From: CALAEC01 sp050692915
GTDB lineage: Bacteria > Actinomycetota > UBA4738 > CALAEC01
DNA length: 64,000 nucleotides
Assembly: GCA_050692915.1 (NCBI GenBank)
Contig: JBOGVU010000004.1
Location: 4,646 to 68,645, forward strand
Direction: 5' to 3'
A program made the position numbers and the translations under genes. The notes beneath the pieces were generated by a model. The model saw only the letters and a program-made list of their open reading frames with translations, was not told the origin of the DNA and did not search any database. Shown piece by piece: positions 39,084 to 48,959 of this stretch (position 1 is the first letter of the stretch; each line of letters begins with the position of its first letter).

Positions 39084-39985
39084 CCGCCCAGCCGGCCAGA
39101 CGGGAGGAGCCTCGCCGGCTCCCCACCGGGCCCCAGTTCACCCTGATCACCGGCCTGTCAGGGGCCGGCCGATCGGAGGCGGCCAAGTGCCTGGAGGACC
39201 TGGGGTTCTTCGTGGTTGACAACCTGCCCCCGGCGCTGATCCCGAAGATGGCCGAGCTCGTGGAGGCCACCGGCGGTCCCCAGCGGGTGGCCATCGTGGC
39301 CGACGCCCGCGGCGGGAAGTTCTTCGGTGACCTGGCCAACGCCCTCGACGTGCTCAGGCAGCGGCGGATCGCCACCCGGATCCTGTTCCTGGAGGCCTCG
39401 GACGAGGTGCTGGTCAGCCGGTTCGCCGAGACCCGGCGGAAGCATCCACTGGCCCCGGAGGACCGGCGTGAGGAGGGGATCCGCCGGGAGCGGGCCATCA
39501 TGGAGGCCCTCCGGGGCGAGGCCGACCTGGTCATCGACACGACCGGGCTGACCCCGAACGAGCTCCGGGAGCGGGTCCGGGACGCCTTCTCCAAGGCCCC
39601 CCCGGAGGCCGGCCTCCAGGTGGCGGTGGTCTCGTTCGGCTACAAGTTCGGTGTTCCCCGCGATGCAGACGTCGTGCTCGATGTGCGGTTCCTGCCCAAC
39701 CCCTACTGGATCGACTGGCTCCGGTCTCTCCCGGGGACCGAGGCCCCCGTCCAGAGGTTCGTGACGGGCCAGCCCACGTACGCCGAGTTCATGAGCCGCC
39801 TCCGGGGGCTCCTCGACTACGTGCTCCCGGGGTTCATGGCAGAGGGGAAGTCGTACCTGACCGTGGCGGTGGGGTGCACCGGCGGGCGCCATCGGTCGGT
39901 GGTTGTGGCCGAGGACCTCCTGGCGTACTTCCGGGAGAAGGGCCTGCCGGTGACCCGAGATCACCGCGACATCGGCCGGGACTAG
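39080..39985 (+). CDS. rapZ: RNase adapter / nucleotide-binding protein RapZ (YvcJ)
   Basis: A 301-residue P-loop protein of the RapZ/YvcJ family. The nucleotide-binding loop reads ITGLSGAGRSEAAKCLEDLG (near 21-40), with VDNLPPALIPKMAEL next; the RNA or ligand-binding C-terminal domain has RFLPNPYWIDWLRSLPGT and GCTGGRHRSVVVAEDL. In proteobacteria it controls glmS through RNase E; in Gram-positives the role is less clear. GTG overlaps the uvrC stop. Usual followers yvcK and whiA are absent, with a small lipoprotein gene in their place. Confidence 0.93.
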   Translation: MTAQPARREEPRRLPTGPQFTLITGLSGAGRSEAAKCLEDLGFFVVDNLPPALIPKMAELVEATGGPQRVAIVADARGGKFFGDLANALDVLRQRRIATRILFLEASDEVLVSRFAETRRKHPLAPEDRREEGIRRERAIMEALRGEADLVIDTTGLTPNELRERVRDAFSKAPPEAGLQVAVVSFGYKFGVPRDADVVLDVRFLPNPYWIDWLRSLPGTEAPVQRFVTGQPTYAEFMSRLRGLLDYVLPGFMAEGKSYLTVAVGCTGGRHRSVVVAEDLLAYFREKGLPVTRDHRDIGRD

Positions 39986-40000
39986 GTACGCTCCTCACCC

Positions 40001-40582
40001 GTGAGCCGCGCCCTGGCGCTTGCGCTCGTCGCGCTGACAGTGGCGTGCGACGGGCCTGACGGTGGGTCGGGGCCGTCGGATGCCGGCGGCTCCGGTCTGG
40101 CCCCGGTGGTGCTCCGGGCCGGCGAGGTCCCCGAGGGGCTGGAGCCGGACCAGGCCGGGCCGATCGCGTCGATCCGGGACGTCCTGCCCCTGAGGCGGCG
40201 GTTTCCGAACCTCCCCCCGCTCGCGGACGGGCTCGCGGAGGGGTTCGTGGAAGGGTACCGGCGATCGTTCGCCGGCCCCGACGGCGCGGCGTCCTCCACG
40301 GTGGTCCGCATGGCTGACCCGACGGTCGCCTCGGCCCTGGTCGCCTACCTCCGGCTGCTCCCGGTGGGGGGGCACGCCGGGACGCCAGAGGAGGTGCCGG
40401 CCACCGGCCTCGGGGAGAAGGGGTACGGGTGGCGCCTCCTGGTCCCCCGGCGCGAGTCGTCCGGCTACGTGTGGCGGTCGGGCGACCTGGTGGCCGCGGT
40501 GACGCTCAGCGGCCCGGTGGGCCGGGCGAACCCCGAGGCCTCCCTACCCCTGGCCGAACGGGTGGACGAACGCCTGGCCTGA
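40001..40582 (+). CDS. Hypothetical lipoprotein between rapZ and gap
   Basis: A 193-residue exported protein. A short signal with lipobox TVAC (Cys17) leads into a Gly/Ser-rich linker and a compact domain with LRAGEVPEGLEPDQAGPIAS, repeated RRF/YRRSF features and a late EKGYGWRLLVPRRESSGYVWRSGDLVAAVTL. The pattern (phrases such as VVRMADPTVASALVAYLR) resembles actinobacterial surface proteins of unknown role. GTG 40001 stands nine bases after TACGCT, so it may have its own promoter. It occupies the place of yvcK-whiA in the conserved cluster. Confidence 0.6.
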   Translation: MSRALALALVALTVACDGPDGGSGPSDAGGSGLAPVVLRAGEVPEGLEPDQAGPIASIRDVLPLRRRFPNLPPLADGLAEGFVEGYRRSFAGPDGAASSTVVRMADPTVASALVAYLRLLPVGGHAGTPEEVPATGLGEKGYGWRLLVPRRESSGYVWRSGDLVAAVTLSGPVGRANPEASLPLAERVDERLA

Positions 40583-40612
40583 GCTCGGTCGTGGGCGTGA
40601 AGGCCCGGCGGG

Positions 40613-40640
40613 TAGGATGGACCGCGAGACCACAAGGAGG
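40613..40640 (+). promoter_or_regulatory. -10 box and ribosome site of gap
   Basis: TAGGAT (40613-40618) followed by AAGGAGG (40634-40640) eight bases before ATG 40649. Unlike the repair genes, the glycolytic operon has a leader with a classical ribosome site. Confidence 0.5.
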
Positions 40641-40648
40641 CGGCGACG

Positions 40649-41653
40649 ATGACGGTGAAGGTCGGTATCAACGGCTTCGGAAGAATCGGCCGTAACTTCT
40701 TCCGGGCGGCCAAGCGCCAGGGTGCGGACCTCGACTTCGTGGGGGTGAACGACATCACCGATGCGAGGACCCTGGCTCATCTGCTGAAGTACGACTCGGT
40801 GCTTGGGACCCTCGACGCGGACGTCGGCGTGAGCGACGAGGGGATCCGGGTGGACGGCGACGAGCTGAAGGTGCTGGCCGAGCGAGACCCGGCCGCGCTC
40901 CCGTGGAAGGAGCTGGGCGCGGAGATCGTCATCGAGTCGACCGGGCTGTTCACGGACCGGGAGAGCGCCCAGAAGCACCTGGAGGCCGGGGCACAGAAGG
41001 TGATCGTCAGCGCCCCCGCGAAGGGTGATGACATCACGATCGTCCTCGGCGTGAACCAGGATGACTACGACCCGGCCACCCATCACGTGATCTCCAACGC
41101 TTCCTGCACCACGAACTGCGTGGTCCCCATGGCCAGCGTCGTCGAGGAGGCCTTCGGCATCGACCGGGCCCTGATGACCACGTGCCACGCGTACACGAAC
41201 GACCAGAACCTGCTCGACCTGCCTCACGAGGACCTCCGGCGGGCCCGGGCCGCGGCCATCAACATCGTGCCGGCGAGCACGGGGGCGGCCAAGGCCACCT
41301 CTTTGGCCATCCCCAAGCTCAAGGGGAAGATGGACGGCATGGCATTCCGGGTCCCGGTGCCGGTCGGCTCGGTGACCGACCTGGTGTGCCTCCTGGAGCG
41401 GGAGGCCACGGTCGACGAGATCAACGAGGCGTTCCGGACAGCCGCCGAGGGCCGCCTCCAGGGCATCCTCAAGTACACGGAGGACCCGCTGGTCTCCTCG
41501 GACATCGTGGGGGACCCGCACTCGTGCGTGTTCGACGCGCTCTCCACGATGGCCATCGGGAACATGGTCAAGGTGATCGGCTGGTACGACAACGAGTGGG
41601 GCTTCTCGAACCGGCTCGTGGAGCTGACCGAGCTGGTCGCCTCGAAGCGCTGA
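40649..41653 (+). CDS. gap: Glyceraldehyde-3-phosphate dehydrogenase, type I
   Basis: A 334-residue NAD-dependent GAPDH that oxidises glyceraldehyde 3-phosphate to 1,3-bisphosphoglycerate. NAD-binding [15 protein letters not shown] (6-20), Asp in VGVNDITD (35) that favours NAD over NADP, catalytic Cys153 in SNASCTTNC, and the catalytic His in [19 protein letters not shown] is near the end. First gene of the run gap-pgk-tpiA-apgM, all on one strand with gaps of at most a few bases. Confidence 0.96.
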   Translation: MTVKVGINGFGRIGRNFFRAAKRQGADLDFVGVNDITDARTLAHLLKYDSVLGTLDADVGVSDEGIRVDGDELKVLAERDPAALPWKELGAEIVIESTGLFTDRESAQKHLEAGAQKVIVSAPAKGDDITIVLGVNQDDYDPATHHVISNASCTTNCVVPMASVVEEAFGIDRALMTTCHAYTNDQNLLDLPHEDLRRARAAAINIVPASTGAAKATSLAIPKLKGKMDGMAFRVPVPVGSVTDLVCLLEREATVDEINEAFRTAAEGRLQGILKYTEDPLVSSDIVGDPHSCVFDALSTMAIGNMVKVIGWYDNEWGFSNRLVELTELVASKR

Positions 41654-41655
41654 GC

Positions 41656-42819
41656 GTGGCGCGGCTCCGGACCATCGAGGACCTCGGCGACCTGGCCGGG
41701 CGGCGGGTCTTCATGCGGGTCGACTTCAACGTCCCGCTGGAGGGCGGCCGGGTGGCCGACGACACACGGATCGCCGCCGCCCTGCCCACGATCCATGAGC
41801 TTCGCGACCGGGGGTCACCCCTGGTCCTGGCCTCGCACCTGGGGCGCCCCGAGGGGAACGTGGTCGGAGAGCTCCGCATGGATCCCGTGGCCCGGCGCCT
41901 GGAGGAGATGGGGGGATTCCCGGTCGGCAAGATGGATGGTTGGATCGCCCGGCCCGGTGAGGGTGAGGTCGTCCTCCTGGAGAACCTGCGGTTCGACCCC
42001 GGCGAGGAGACCAACGACCCCAGGTTCGCCCGGGAGCTGGCCTCGCTGGCCGACGCGTACGTGGACGATGCGTTCGGCGCCGCACATCGGGCCCACGCCT
42101 CGGTGGTCGGGGTGGCCCGGCTTCTGCACGGTGTCGCGGGGCGCCTCATGCAGAAGGAGGTGGAGGTCCTGTCCCTGCTCGTGGAGGGTCCGGAGGAGCC
42201 GTTCGTGGCCATCCTCGGCGGGGTCAAGGTGTCCGACAAGCTCGGTGTGATCGACGCATTGCTGGATCGGGTGGACGCGCTGCTGGTGGGCGGGGCCATG
42301 GCGTTCACGTTCCTGGCCGCCCAGGGCGCCGAAACGGGCGACTCCCCGATCGAGGAGGATCAGCTGGACACGGTTCGGGCCGCGCTGGCCAAGGCCGAGA
42401 AGCGAGGGGTGGTGATCGTACTCCCCGAGGACATGGTGGCCGCGCCGGAGGCCTCGCCCGAGGCCCGGAAGGAGACGGTGCCCGCCGATCGCATCCCTCG
42501 AGGGCTGAAGGGGCTCGACGTGGGGCCGCGGACCGTCGAGGAGTTCACCCGGGTCCTGGCCGACGCCAGAACGATCTTCTGGAACGGGCCCATGGGCGTG
42601 TTCGAGCTGGAGCCGTTCGCGCTGGGGACGCGCGGCGTGGCTCAGGCCGTGGCGGCGGCGAACGCGTTCACGGTGGTCGGCGGGGGCGACAGCGTGGCGG
42701 CGATCCGGAAGCTCGGCTTCGAGGACTCGGTCGATCACCTGTCCACGGGCGGGGGAGCGTCGCTGGAGTTCCTGGAGGGGAGGACCCTTCCCGGCGTGGC
42801 CGTGTTGATGGAGGGCTGA
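41656..42819 (+). CDS. pgk: Phosphoglycerate kinase
   Basis: A 387-residue kinase transferring phosphate from 1,3-bisphosphoglycerate to ADP. The N-terminal substrate site reads MRVDFNVPL (near 20), ASHLGRP (near 60) and [12 protein letters not shown]; nucleotide-side motifs are [30 protein letters not shown] and [11 protein letters not shown] with a final [16 protein letters not shown] 41656, two bases after the gap stop. Slightly shorter than typical (about 395), otherwise intact. The tpiA start directly abuts its stop. Confidence 0.95.
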   Translation: MARLRTIEDLGDLAGRRVFMRVDFNVPLEGGRVADDTRIAAALPTIHELRDRGSPLVLASHLGRPEGNVVGELRMDPVARRLEEMGGFPVGKMDGWIARPGEGEVVLLENLRFDPGEETNDPRFARELASLADAYVDDAFGAAHRAHASVVGVARLLHGVAGRLMQKEVEVLSLLVEGPEEPFVAILGGVKVSDKLGVIDALLDRVDALLVGGAMAFTFLAAQGAETGDSPIEEDQLDTVRAALAKAEKRGVVIVLPEDMVAAPEASPEARKETVPADRIPRGLKGLDVGPRTVEEFTRVLADARTIFWNGPMGVFELEPFALGTRGVAQAVAAANAFTVVGGGDSVAAIRKLGFEDSVDHLSTGGGASLEFLEGRTLPGVAVLMEG

Positions 42820-43584
<765 letters not shown>

Positions 43585-43586
43585 CC

Positions 43587-44855
43587 ATGGCCCCACCGAA
43601 GCTCCTGTACGCGTGCCTGGATGGACTTGGGGACGAGCCCGATCCCATCCTGGGCAACCGGACGCCGCTGGAGGCCGCGGCCACGCCGTTCCTGGACGAC
43701 CTGGCCGCCCGGGGCCGCGTCGGCCTGGTGCACACCGTGGGCCCCGACATCGCCCCGGAGTCCGACATCGCCGTGTTCGCCATCCTCGGCTACGACCCCG
43801 CCGAGCAGCATCCCGGTCGGGGAGTCCTGGAAGCGCTGGGGTCGGGGATGGAGTTCCGGGACGACGACCTGGCGCACCGGGTGAACTTCGCCACCGGGGA
43901 GGACGGCCACATCGTGGACCGTCGGGTCGGCCGGGACCTGTCCAGCGAGGAGGCCCGGGCCCTGGCCGACGAGGTCAACGGCCGGCTGGAGCTCCCCGCG
44001 GCGACGTTCGAGCTGCGCCCCACGGTGGAGCACCGGGGCGCCCTGGTGATCCGGTCCACCGAGGGCCCGCTGTCGGCCGAGGTCTCCAACACCGACCCGG
44101 CGTACGCGAAGGTGGGGAGCCTCGGGGTGGCCCTGGAGACGTTCGAGGATGAGGTGGCCTGGGCCGAGCCGCTGGACGCCTCGGAGGAGGCCCGCCGGGC
44201 CGCCGACCTCACGAACGCGTTCGTCAGGGAGTCGGCCCGGATCCTGGATGCATCGGAGACGAACGCCCGGCGCCGGCGGGACGGCCGGCTCCCGGCTAAC
44301 CTGATCCTGACGCGGGACGCCGGCGACCACCTCCCTCGGCTGACCCCGATCCGGGAGCGGTTCGGCCCGTCGTGGGGGTGCTTCGTGGAGATGCCGGTGG
44401 AGCGGGGGATCGCCATGGCCCTGGGGATGGGGGAAGTTCCGGCGCCCTCGCCGCCCGACCCGGAGGAGCGGTACGCGGCCTGGGCGGCGGTGGCGGTCGA
44501 AGCCTTGGGTGGGTACGACGCCCTGTACGTCCACATCAAGGGACCCGACATCCCGGCCCACGACGGCCGGGCCGAGGACAAGCGGGACGTCATCGAGGTG
44601 ATCGACCGAGCCTTCTTCGGCCAGGTCCTCCCGGCCATCGACCCCGGCGGCGTGATCCTGGCCGTGACCGCCGACCACGCCACATCGTGCCTCCGCAAGG
44701 CCCACACCGCCGATCCGGTCCCCTTACTCGTATGCGGGCCGGGGGTCCAGGCGGACGGGGTCACGGCCTTCGGCGAGCGGTCCGCCGCCGACGGCTCCAT
44801 CGGCACGATCCGTGGCGTCGACATCCTCCCGCGCCTGGTGTCCCTCCTCCGCTAG
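43587..44855 (+). CDS. apgM: 2,3-bisphosphoglycerate-independent phosphoglycerate mutase, archaeal type
   Basis: A 422-residue member of the alkaline phosphatase superfamily, aPGAM group. It begins LLYACLDGLGDEPDPILGNRTPLEAA with the first metal-site Asp, has the Ser nucleophile region APESDIAVFAILGYDP (near 60) in family wording, GRGVLEALGSGM, YVHIKGPDIPAHDGRAEDK (near 320) and VTADHATSC (near 365). It would convert 3- to 2-phosphoglycerate. ATG 43587, two bases after tpiA, placing it in the same operon. This archaeal-type enzyme replaces the usual dPGM or iPGM at this point. Confidence 0.9.
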   Translation: MAPPKLLYACLDGLGDEPDPILGNRTPLEAAATPFLDDLAARGRVGLVHTVGPDIAPESDIAVFAILGYDPAEQHPGRGVLEALGSGMEFRDDDLAHRVNFATGEDGHIVDRRVGRDLSSEEARALADEVNGRLELPAATFELRPTVEHRGALVIRSTEGPLSAEVSNTDPAYAKVGSLGVALETFEDEVAWAEPLDASEEARRAADLTNAFVRESARILDASETNARRRRDGRLPANLILTRDAGDHLPRLTPIRERFGPSWGCFVEMPVERGIAMALGMGEVPAPSPPDPEERYAAWAAVAVEALGGYDALYVHIKGPDIPAHDGRAEDKRDVIEVIDRAFFGQVLPAIDPGGVILAVTADHATSCLRKAHTADPVPLLVCGPGVQADGVTAFGERSAADGSIGTIRGVDILPRLVSLLR

Positions 44856-44864
44856 CCCCCTAGG

Positions 44865-44877
44865 CCGGTCAGACCGG
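44865..44877. promoter_or_regulatory. Perfect palindrome downstream of apgM
   Basis: CCGGTC, one base, GACCGG. The single-base centre makes it unlikely as an RNA hairpin and more like a protein-binding site. It lies in the gap before the dipeptide-transport operon. Confidence 0.3.
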
Positions 44878-44946
44878 ATAAGGGCTCGAAACCCCGCTCG
44901 GGGGGGGGCAATCCGGCGGAGGGGGTGGTGGCGTATTACTGCGAGA

Positions 44947-44985
44947 GGACCCAGCGTTGCTTGGGCTGGGTCCAGACACTAGTAT
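44947..44985 (+). promoter_or_regulatory. Promoter and palindromic operator of the dipeptide ABC operon
   Basis: TTGCTT (44957-44962), 17 bases, TAGTAT (44980-44985) form a good promoter. The -35 box lies in the 9-base centre of an exact inverted repeat, GGACCCAGC (44947-44955) and GCTGGGTCC (44965-44973). A further GGTCC-T-GGACC (44991-45001) sits at the expected transcript start. GAGGGGG (45003-45009) is the ribosome site of the first gene. A repressor binding the repeat would block RNA polymerase. Confidence 0.5.
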
Positions 44986-45016
44986 CTGCTGGTCCTGGAC
45001 CTGAGGGGGCGCACGA

Positions 45017-46009
45017 GTGGCGCAGGTCGCCAGCGAGCCGGTCGCGGCCGAACCGATCGGCCCGGAGTTCGGCGGAGAGCCGAGCAAGCAGGTCGTCGGC
45101 CGGAGCCCGGGCCAGCTCTTCTGGCGCCGGTTCCGGCGAGACAAGTTTGCCGTGGCCGGGGTCGTGTTCATCGCGTTGATGATCGTGCTCGCCACCGTGG
45201 GGGCCCCCCTCCTGTCCGGCGTGGTGGGCCACGAGCAGAACGAGGTGTTCGTGTCCGAGGCCCTGAGCGAGATCGGGCTCCCGATCGGCCCGACCGGCGA
45301 GTTCTGGTTCGGGGCCGACACGGCCGGGCGGGACCTGTTCGTTCGGGTGCTCTACGGGGCCAGAACCTCGCTGACGGTGGCCGTGGTGGCCACCGGCATC
45401 GCGCTGGTCATCGGCGTGACCCTGGGCCTGATCGCCGGCTTCTACCGGGGCAAGGTCGATACCTTCGTCTCCCGGCTGATCGACATCGTCCTGTCCCTGC
45501 CGATCCTCCTGCTGGCCCTGGGCCTGGTGGCGGCGTGCAGCCTCAGCCGGACCGGCTGCCTCGGGGGGCTGATCCGGCCGGGCGTGCTCCTGGTCAGCTA
45601 CGTGATCGGGCTGTTCTCCTGGCCGTACATCGCCCGGATCGTCCGCGGCCAGGTCCTGTCCCTGCGGGAGAAGGAGTTCATCGAGGCCGCCCGGGCGCAG
45701 GGCGCCGGAGACGCCCGGATCATCTTCCGGGAGATCCTGCCGAACGTGACCGCCCCGATCATCGTGTACACGACCCTGATCATCCCGGCGAACATCCTGT
45801 TCGAGGCGGCCCTGTCGTTCCTGGGCATCGGGGTGAAGCCGGGGACCGCGTCATGGGGGAAGATGCTCGCCGACGCAGGAACCGGGATCTTCACCGTGGC
45901 CTGGTGGATGATGCTGTTCCCCGGCCTGTTCCTGTTCCTGACCACCCTGGCCTTCAACCTGGTCGGCGACGGTCTGCGGGACGCGCTCGACCCACGCACG
46001 GCTCGGTGA
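45017..46009 (+). CDS. Dipeptide/oligopeptide ABC transporter permease, DppC/OppC type
   Basis: A 330-residue permease. An N-terminal cytoplasmic OppC_N segment ends in SPGQLFWRRFRRDKFAVAGVVFIALM, followed by HWFGADTAGRD-type text (FWFGADTAGRDLFVRVLYGARTS) and six membrane helices with the ATPase-contact EAA loop EAARAQGAGDARIIFREILPN (near 235) and SFLGIGVKPGTASWG. One of two pore subunits with the gene at 47988. Being first in the operon, before the binding protein, is an uncommon order. GTG 45017 is seven bases after GAGGGGG. Confidence 0.9.
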   Translation: MAQVASEPVAAEPIGPEFGGEPSKQVVGRSPGQLFWRRFRRDKFAVAGVVFIALMIVLATVGAPLLSGVVGHEQNEVFVSEALSEIGLPIGPTGEFWFGADTAGRDLFVRVLYGARTSLTVAVVATGIALVIGVTLGLIAGFYRGKVDTFVSRLIDIVLSLPILLLALGLVAACSLSRTGCLGGLIRPGVLLVSYVIGLFSWPYIARIVRGQVLSLREKEFIEAARAQGAGDARIIFREILPNVTAPIIVYTTLIIPANILFEAALSFLGIGVKPGTASWGKMLADAGTGIFTVAWWMMLFPGLFLFLTTLAFNLVGDGLRDALDPRTAR

Positions 46010-46083
46010 AGCGATGACCGGCGAGAGAGAGGAGACGGCCTGGAGCACTCGGTGGTACTCGGGTACGTGAGAGAGGGGATGAC

Positions 46084-47913
46084 GTGAAGCGATATACGAG
46101 ACTGATCGCCCTCGCCGGGGTGCTGGCCCTCGCGGCCGCCGCCTGCGGCGAGGAGGCGGCGCCGCCCGCAGCCGAGGGCGAAGAGGCCCAGCGGGGCGGA
46201 ACGCTCCTGGCCGGCCTGGAGTCGGACGTCGATGACGCTTTCGACCCCCAGAAGGAGTACTACTCGGTCACGTGGGGCTTCTACCACTGTTGCCTCCTGC
46301 GGACGCTGATCACGACGCCGCTCACTACGGCCGAGAACGGAGGGGATGAGCCACAGCCGGACCTGGCCACGGATCTGCCGGAGGTCTCGGAGGACGGGCT
46401 CACCTACACCTTCACTATCCGGGACGGGGTGACCTTCGCCCCCCCGTATCAGGACACGGAGATCACGGCCCAGTCCTTCATCAACGCCATGGAGCGGGAG
46501 GCCACCCCGGCGGTCGGCGCCGGGTACCCGTTCTACTACTCGGTGATCGAGGGGTTCGACGAGTTCTCCGAAGGTGAGGCCGACACCATCTCCGGGATGA
46601 CCGCGGTCGACGACAAGACCCTGGAGATCACCCTGAGCCGGCCGGCCGGGGACTTCCCGCTCCGGATGATGATGGCGGCGACAGCGCCGATCCCCGATGG
46701 GGCCGCCGACGGGCACGACAAGGACTACGGGCGGTTCCTGATCTCCTCGGGCCCGTACATGTTCGAGGGGGCGGACGAGGCCACGGCGCCGCCGGCCGAG
46801 CCCTTCCCCGGCTACGAGCCCGGGCGGTCGATCGTCCTGGTTCGGAACCCGTCATGGAGCGCCGACACGGACCCCCTCCGGGAGGCGTACCTCGACCGGA
46901 TGGAGATCCAGATCGGGCTGACGACCGACGACGGCGCCCTTCGGGTCGACAGCGGCGAGATGCATCTCATGCTCGACGCGATTCCGCCGGCCCAGCAGAT
47001 CCAGGCGTACCAGGGGGATCCGGAGCGCCAGGACCAGCTGTTCTCCTTCACCGGCGACGGCACGTACTACGTGTCGATGAACGTGGCCGAGCCTCCATTC
47101 GACGACGTCAACGTCCGTCGGGCCGTGAACTTCGCCCTCGACCGGGCCGGCCTGCTCCAGATCCGGGGCGGACCGCTGTTCGGTGAGGTGGCGAACCACG
47201 CCATCACGGATCCGTTGACGAACTTCCTGAACGCGGACTACGATCCGTATCCATCGCCGGACGGTTCCGGCGATATCGCCGCGGCGCAGGAGGAGATGGC
47301 CCAGTCCGCGTACGACTCGGATGGGGATGGCGTCTGTGACGACCCGGTGTGCGAGAACGTCGTCTCGGTCACCGACGAGGCCGACCCATACCCCGACCAG
47401 TCGGCGCTGATCAGCCAGAACCTCGAGCCGCTGGGGCTCACCTTGGACGTCACGACGCAGGAGCGCACCACGATGTACGACAGCTGCAACGACCCCGGTG
47501 CGCACGTGGCGCTGTGCCTGGGCCCCGGGTGGTCCAAGGACTACTCGGACGCCACCACGTTCGGCGAGGCGCTGTTCGGATCGGCGGCCGTCGGTCCGGA
47601 CTCGTGCTGCAACTACGCCCTGGTGGGGGCCCCTTCGGACGTCCTGGAGGAGCACGGCTACGAGGTCACCGAGGTCCCCAGCGTCGACGCCGATTTCCTG
47701 GCGTGCGACGAGATGGAGCTCGGGGACGAACGGCTCCAGTGCTGGGCCGACTTCGACCGGAAGATCACCGAAGAGGTCGTGCCGTGGGTTCCGATCAGCT
47801 TCTTCCGCGACGCGTTCATCGTGAGTGACGCGGTCCGGAACTTCGACTACGACCAGTTCTCGGGTCAGCCCGATCTCGCTGGCTTGTCGCTCGCGGGCGG
47901 AGGCTCCGCCTAG
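46084..47913 (+). CDS. Peptide ABC transporter substrate-binding lipoprotein (family 5)
   Basis: A 609-residue SBP_bac_5 protein (DppA/OppA type). Signal with lipobox AAAAC (near residue 21), then GGTLLAGLESDVDDAFDPQKEYYS, the family pattern LTYTFTIRDGVTFAPPYQDTEITAQSFINAMERE, GPYMFEG and NVRRAVNFALDRAGL. Many Cys and acidic stretches (SDGDGVCDDPVCENVV) are unusual and could bind calcium or form disulfides. GTG 46084 is 5 bases after GAGGGG. It delivers a peptide or similar ligand to the flanking permeases. A hairpin follows the stop. Confidence 0.88.
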   Translation: MKRYTRLIALAGVLALAAAACGEEAAPPAAEGEEAQRGGTLLAGLESDVDDAFDPQKEYYSVTWGFYHCCLLRTLITTPLTTAENGGDEPQPDLATDLPEVSEDGLTYTFTIRDGVTFAPPYQDTEITAQSFINAMEREATPAVGAGYPFYYSVIEGFDEFSEGEADTISGMTAVDDKTLEITLSRPAGDFPLRMMMAATAPIPDGAADGHDKDYGRFLISSGPYMFEGADEATAPPAEPFPGYEPGRSIVLVRNPSWSADTDPLREAYLDRMEIQIGLTTDDGALRVDSGEMHLMLDAIPPAQQIQAYQGDPERQDQLFSFTGDGTYYVSMNVAEPPFDDVNVRRAVNFALDRAGLLQIRGGPLFGEVANHAITDPLTNFLNADYDPYPSPDGSGDIAAAQEEMAQSAYDSDGDGVCDDPVCENVVSVTDEADPYPDQSALISQNLEPLGLTLDVTTQERTTMYDSCNDPGAHVALCLGPGWSKDYSDATTFGEALFGSAAVGPDSCCNYALVGAPSDVLEEHGYEVTEVPSVDADFLACDEMELGDERLQCWADFDRKITEEVVPWVPISFFRDAFIVSDAVRNFDYDQFSGQPDLAGLSLAGGGSA

Positions 47914-47932
47914 GAACGACGGGCGAGGGGAT

Positions 47933-47960
47933 GAGTGGGGGTCCGTCGGGGCCCCCACTC
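47933..47960 (+). terminator. Hairpin between peptide-binding protein and permease
   Basis: GAGTGGGGG (47933-47941) pairs with CCCCCACTC (47952-47960), loop of 10, extendable by flanking G and C. It stands 20 bases after the binding-protein stop and 28 before the permease ATG, a position that fits partial termination or mRNA protection. Confidence 0.6.
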
Positions 47961-47987
47961 CCCTCGTGGGGGATAATCGGGGGCGAC

Positions 47988-48959
47988 ATGGGACGGTACC
48001 TGATCCGGCGGACGCTGTTCCTGGCCTTGGTGCTGGTGACCGTGTCCTTCCTGACGTTCCTGATCTTCTACAAGCTTCCGCCGGGCGACCCGGCGCGGAG
48101 GGCCGCGGGCCGGCGGACCAGCCCGGACATCATCCAGCAGGCCCGAGAGAACCTCGGGCTGGACAGGCCCTGGTACGTGCAGTACGGCCGGTTCGCCAAG
48201 GGCCTGGTCCCGTGGCCGGGGTTCTTCCTGAACGAGCAGGTGTACTTCTCCTACAACAACTTCGTCCCGGTCAAAGAGCAGCTCTACCAACGGCTCCCCG
48301 TCACCGCCGTGATGGCGGTCGGCGCCTCGGTGGTGTGGGTCCTCATCGGGCTCCCGATCGGGATCATGTCGGCGATCAAACCGAGGTCGACCCGGGACCG
48401 GGCCGGGATGCTCTTTGCGCTCTTCGGCGTGTCCGCCCCGGTGTTCTGGCTCGGCTACGTGATGCTGTACGTGTTCTGGTTCAAGCTGAGCTGGTTCCCG
48501 GGGAGCACCCTGCCCATCGACGAGACGCTCTGGGAGTCCGTGCTCCGGGGCCGCTTCGTCCTGCCCTGGATCACGCTCTCGTTGACCTTCGCCGCCTTCT
48601 ACGCTCGGATGACCCGCTCCAACCTGATCGAGACCATGAGCGAGGACTACATCCGGACGGCTCGCGCCAAGGGACTGTCGGAGCGTCGGGTGATCTTCAA
48701 GCACGGCCTCCGCGCGGCGCTGACTCCCGTGGTGACGATGTTCGGGCTCGACCTGGGGATCCTGCTCGGTGGGGCCGTCATCACCGAGCAGGTGTTCAAC
48801 CTCCCCGGCATTGGCCACTACGTCATCGACGCGCTGACCACGAACGACTTCCCCGCGGTGATGGGGGTCACCGTGTTCGCGGCGCTCTTCATCATCGTGG
48901 CGAACCTCCTGGTCGACGTGGCCTACGCATTCCTCGACCCGCGGGTGAGGTACGGGTAG
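47988..48959 (+). CDS. Dipeptide/oligopeptide ABC transporter permease, DppB/OppB type
   Basis: A 323-residue permease starting MGRYLIRRTLFLALVLVTVS, the classic DppB opening, with LPPGDPARRAAGRRTSPDII after the first helix. The EAA loop reads RTARAKGLSERRVIFKHGLRAALTPVV (near 225) and GGAVITEQVFNLPGIGHYVIDA is conserved. ATG 47988 is preferred over the ATG at 47931, which lies inside the hairpin. Its TAG stop overlaps the GTG start of the ATPase gene, so the genes are coupled. Confidence 0.92.
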   Translation: MGRYLIRRTLFLALVLVTVSFLTFLIFYKLPPGDPARRAAGRRTSPDIIQQARENLGLDRPWYVQYGRFAKGLVPWPGFFLNEQVYFSYNNFVPVKEQLYQRLPVTAVMAVGASVVWVLIGLPIGIMSAIKPRSTRDRAGMLFALFGVSAPVFWLGYVMLYVFWFKLSWFPGSTLPIDETLWESVLRGRFVLPWITLSLTFAAFYARMTRSNLIETMSEDYIRTARAKGLSERRVIFKHGLRAALTPVVTMFGLDLGILLGGAVITEQVFNLPGIGHYVIDALTTNDFPAVMGVTVFAALFIIVANLLVDVAYAFLDPRVRYG

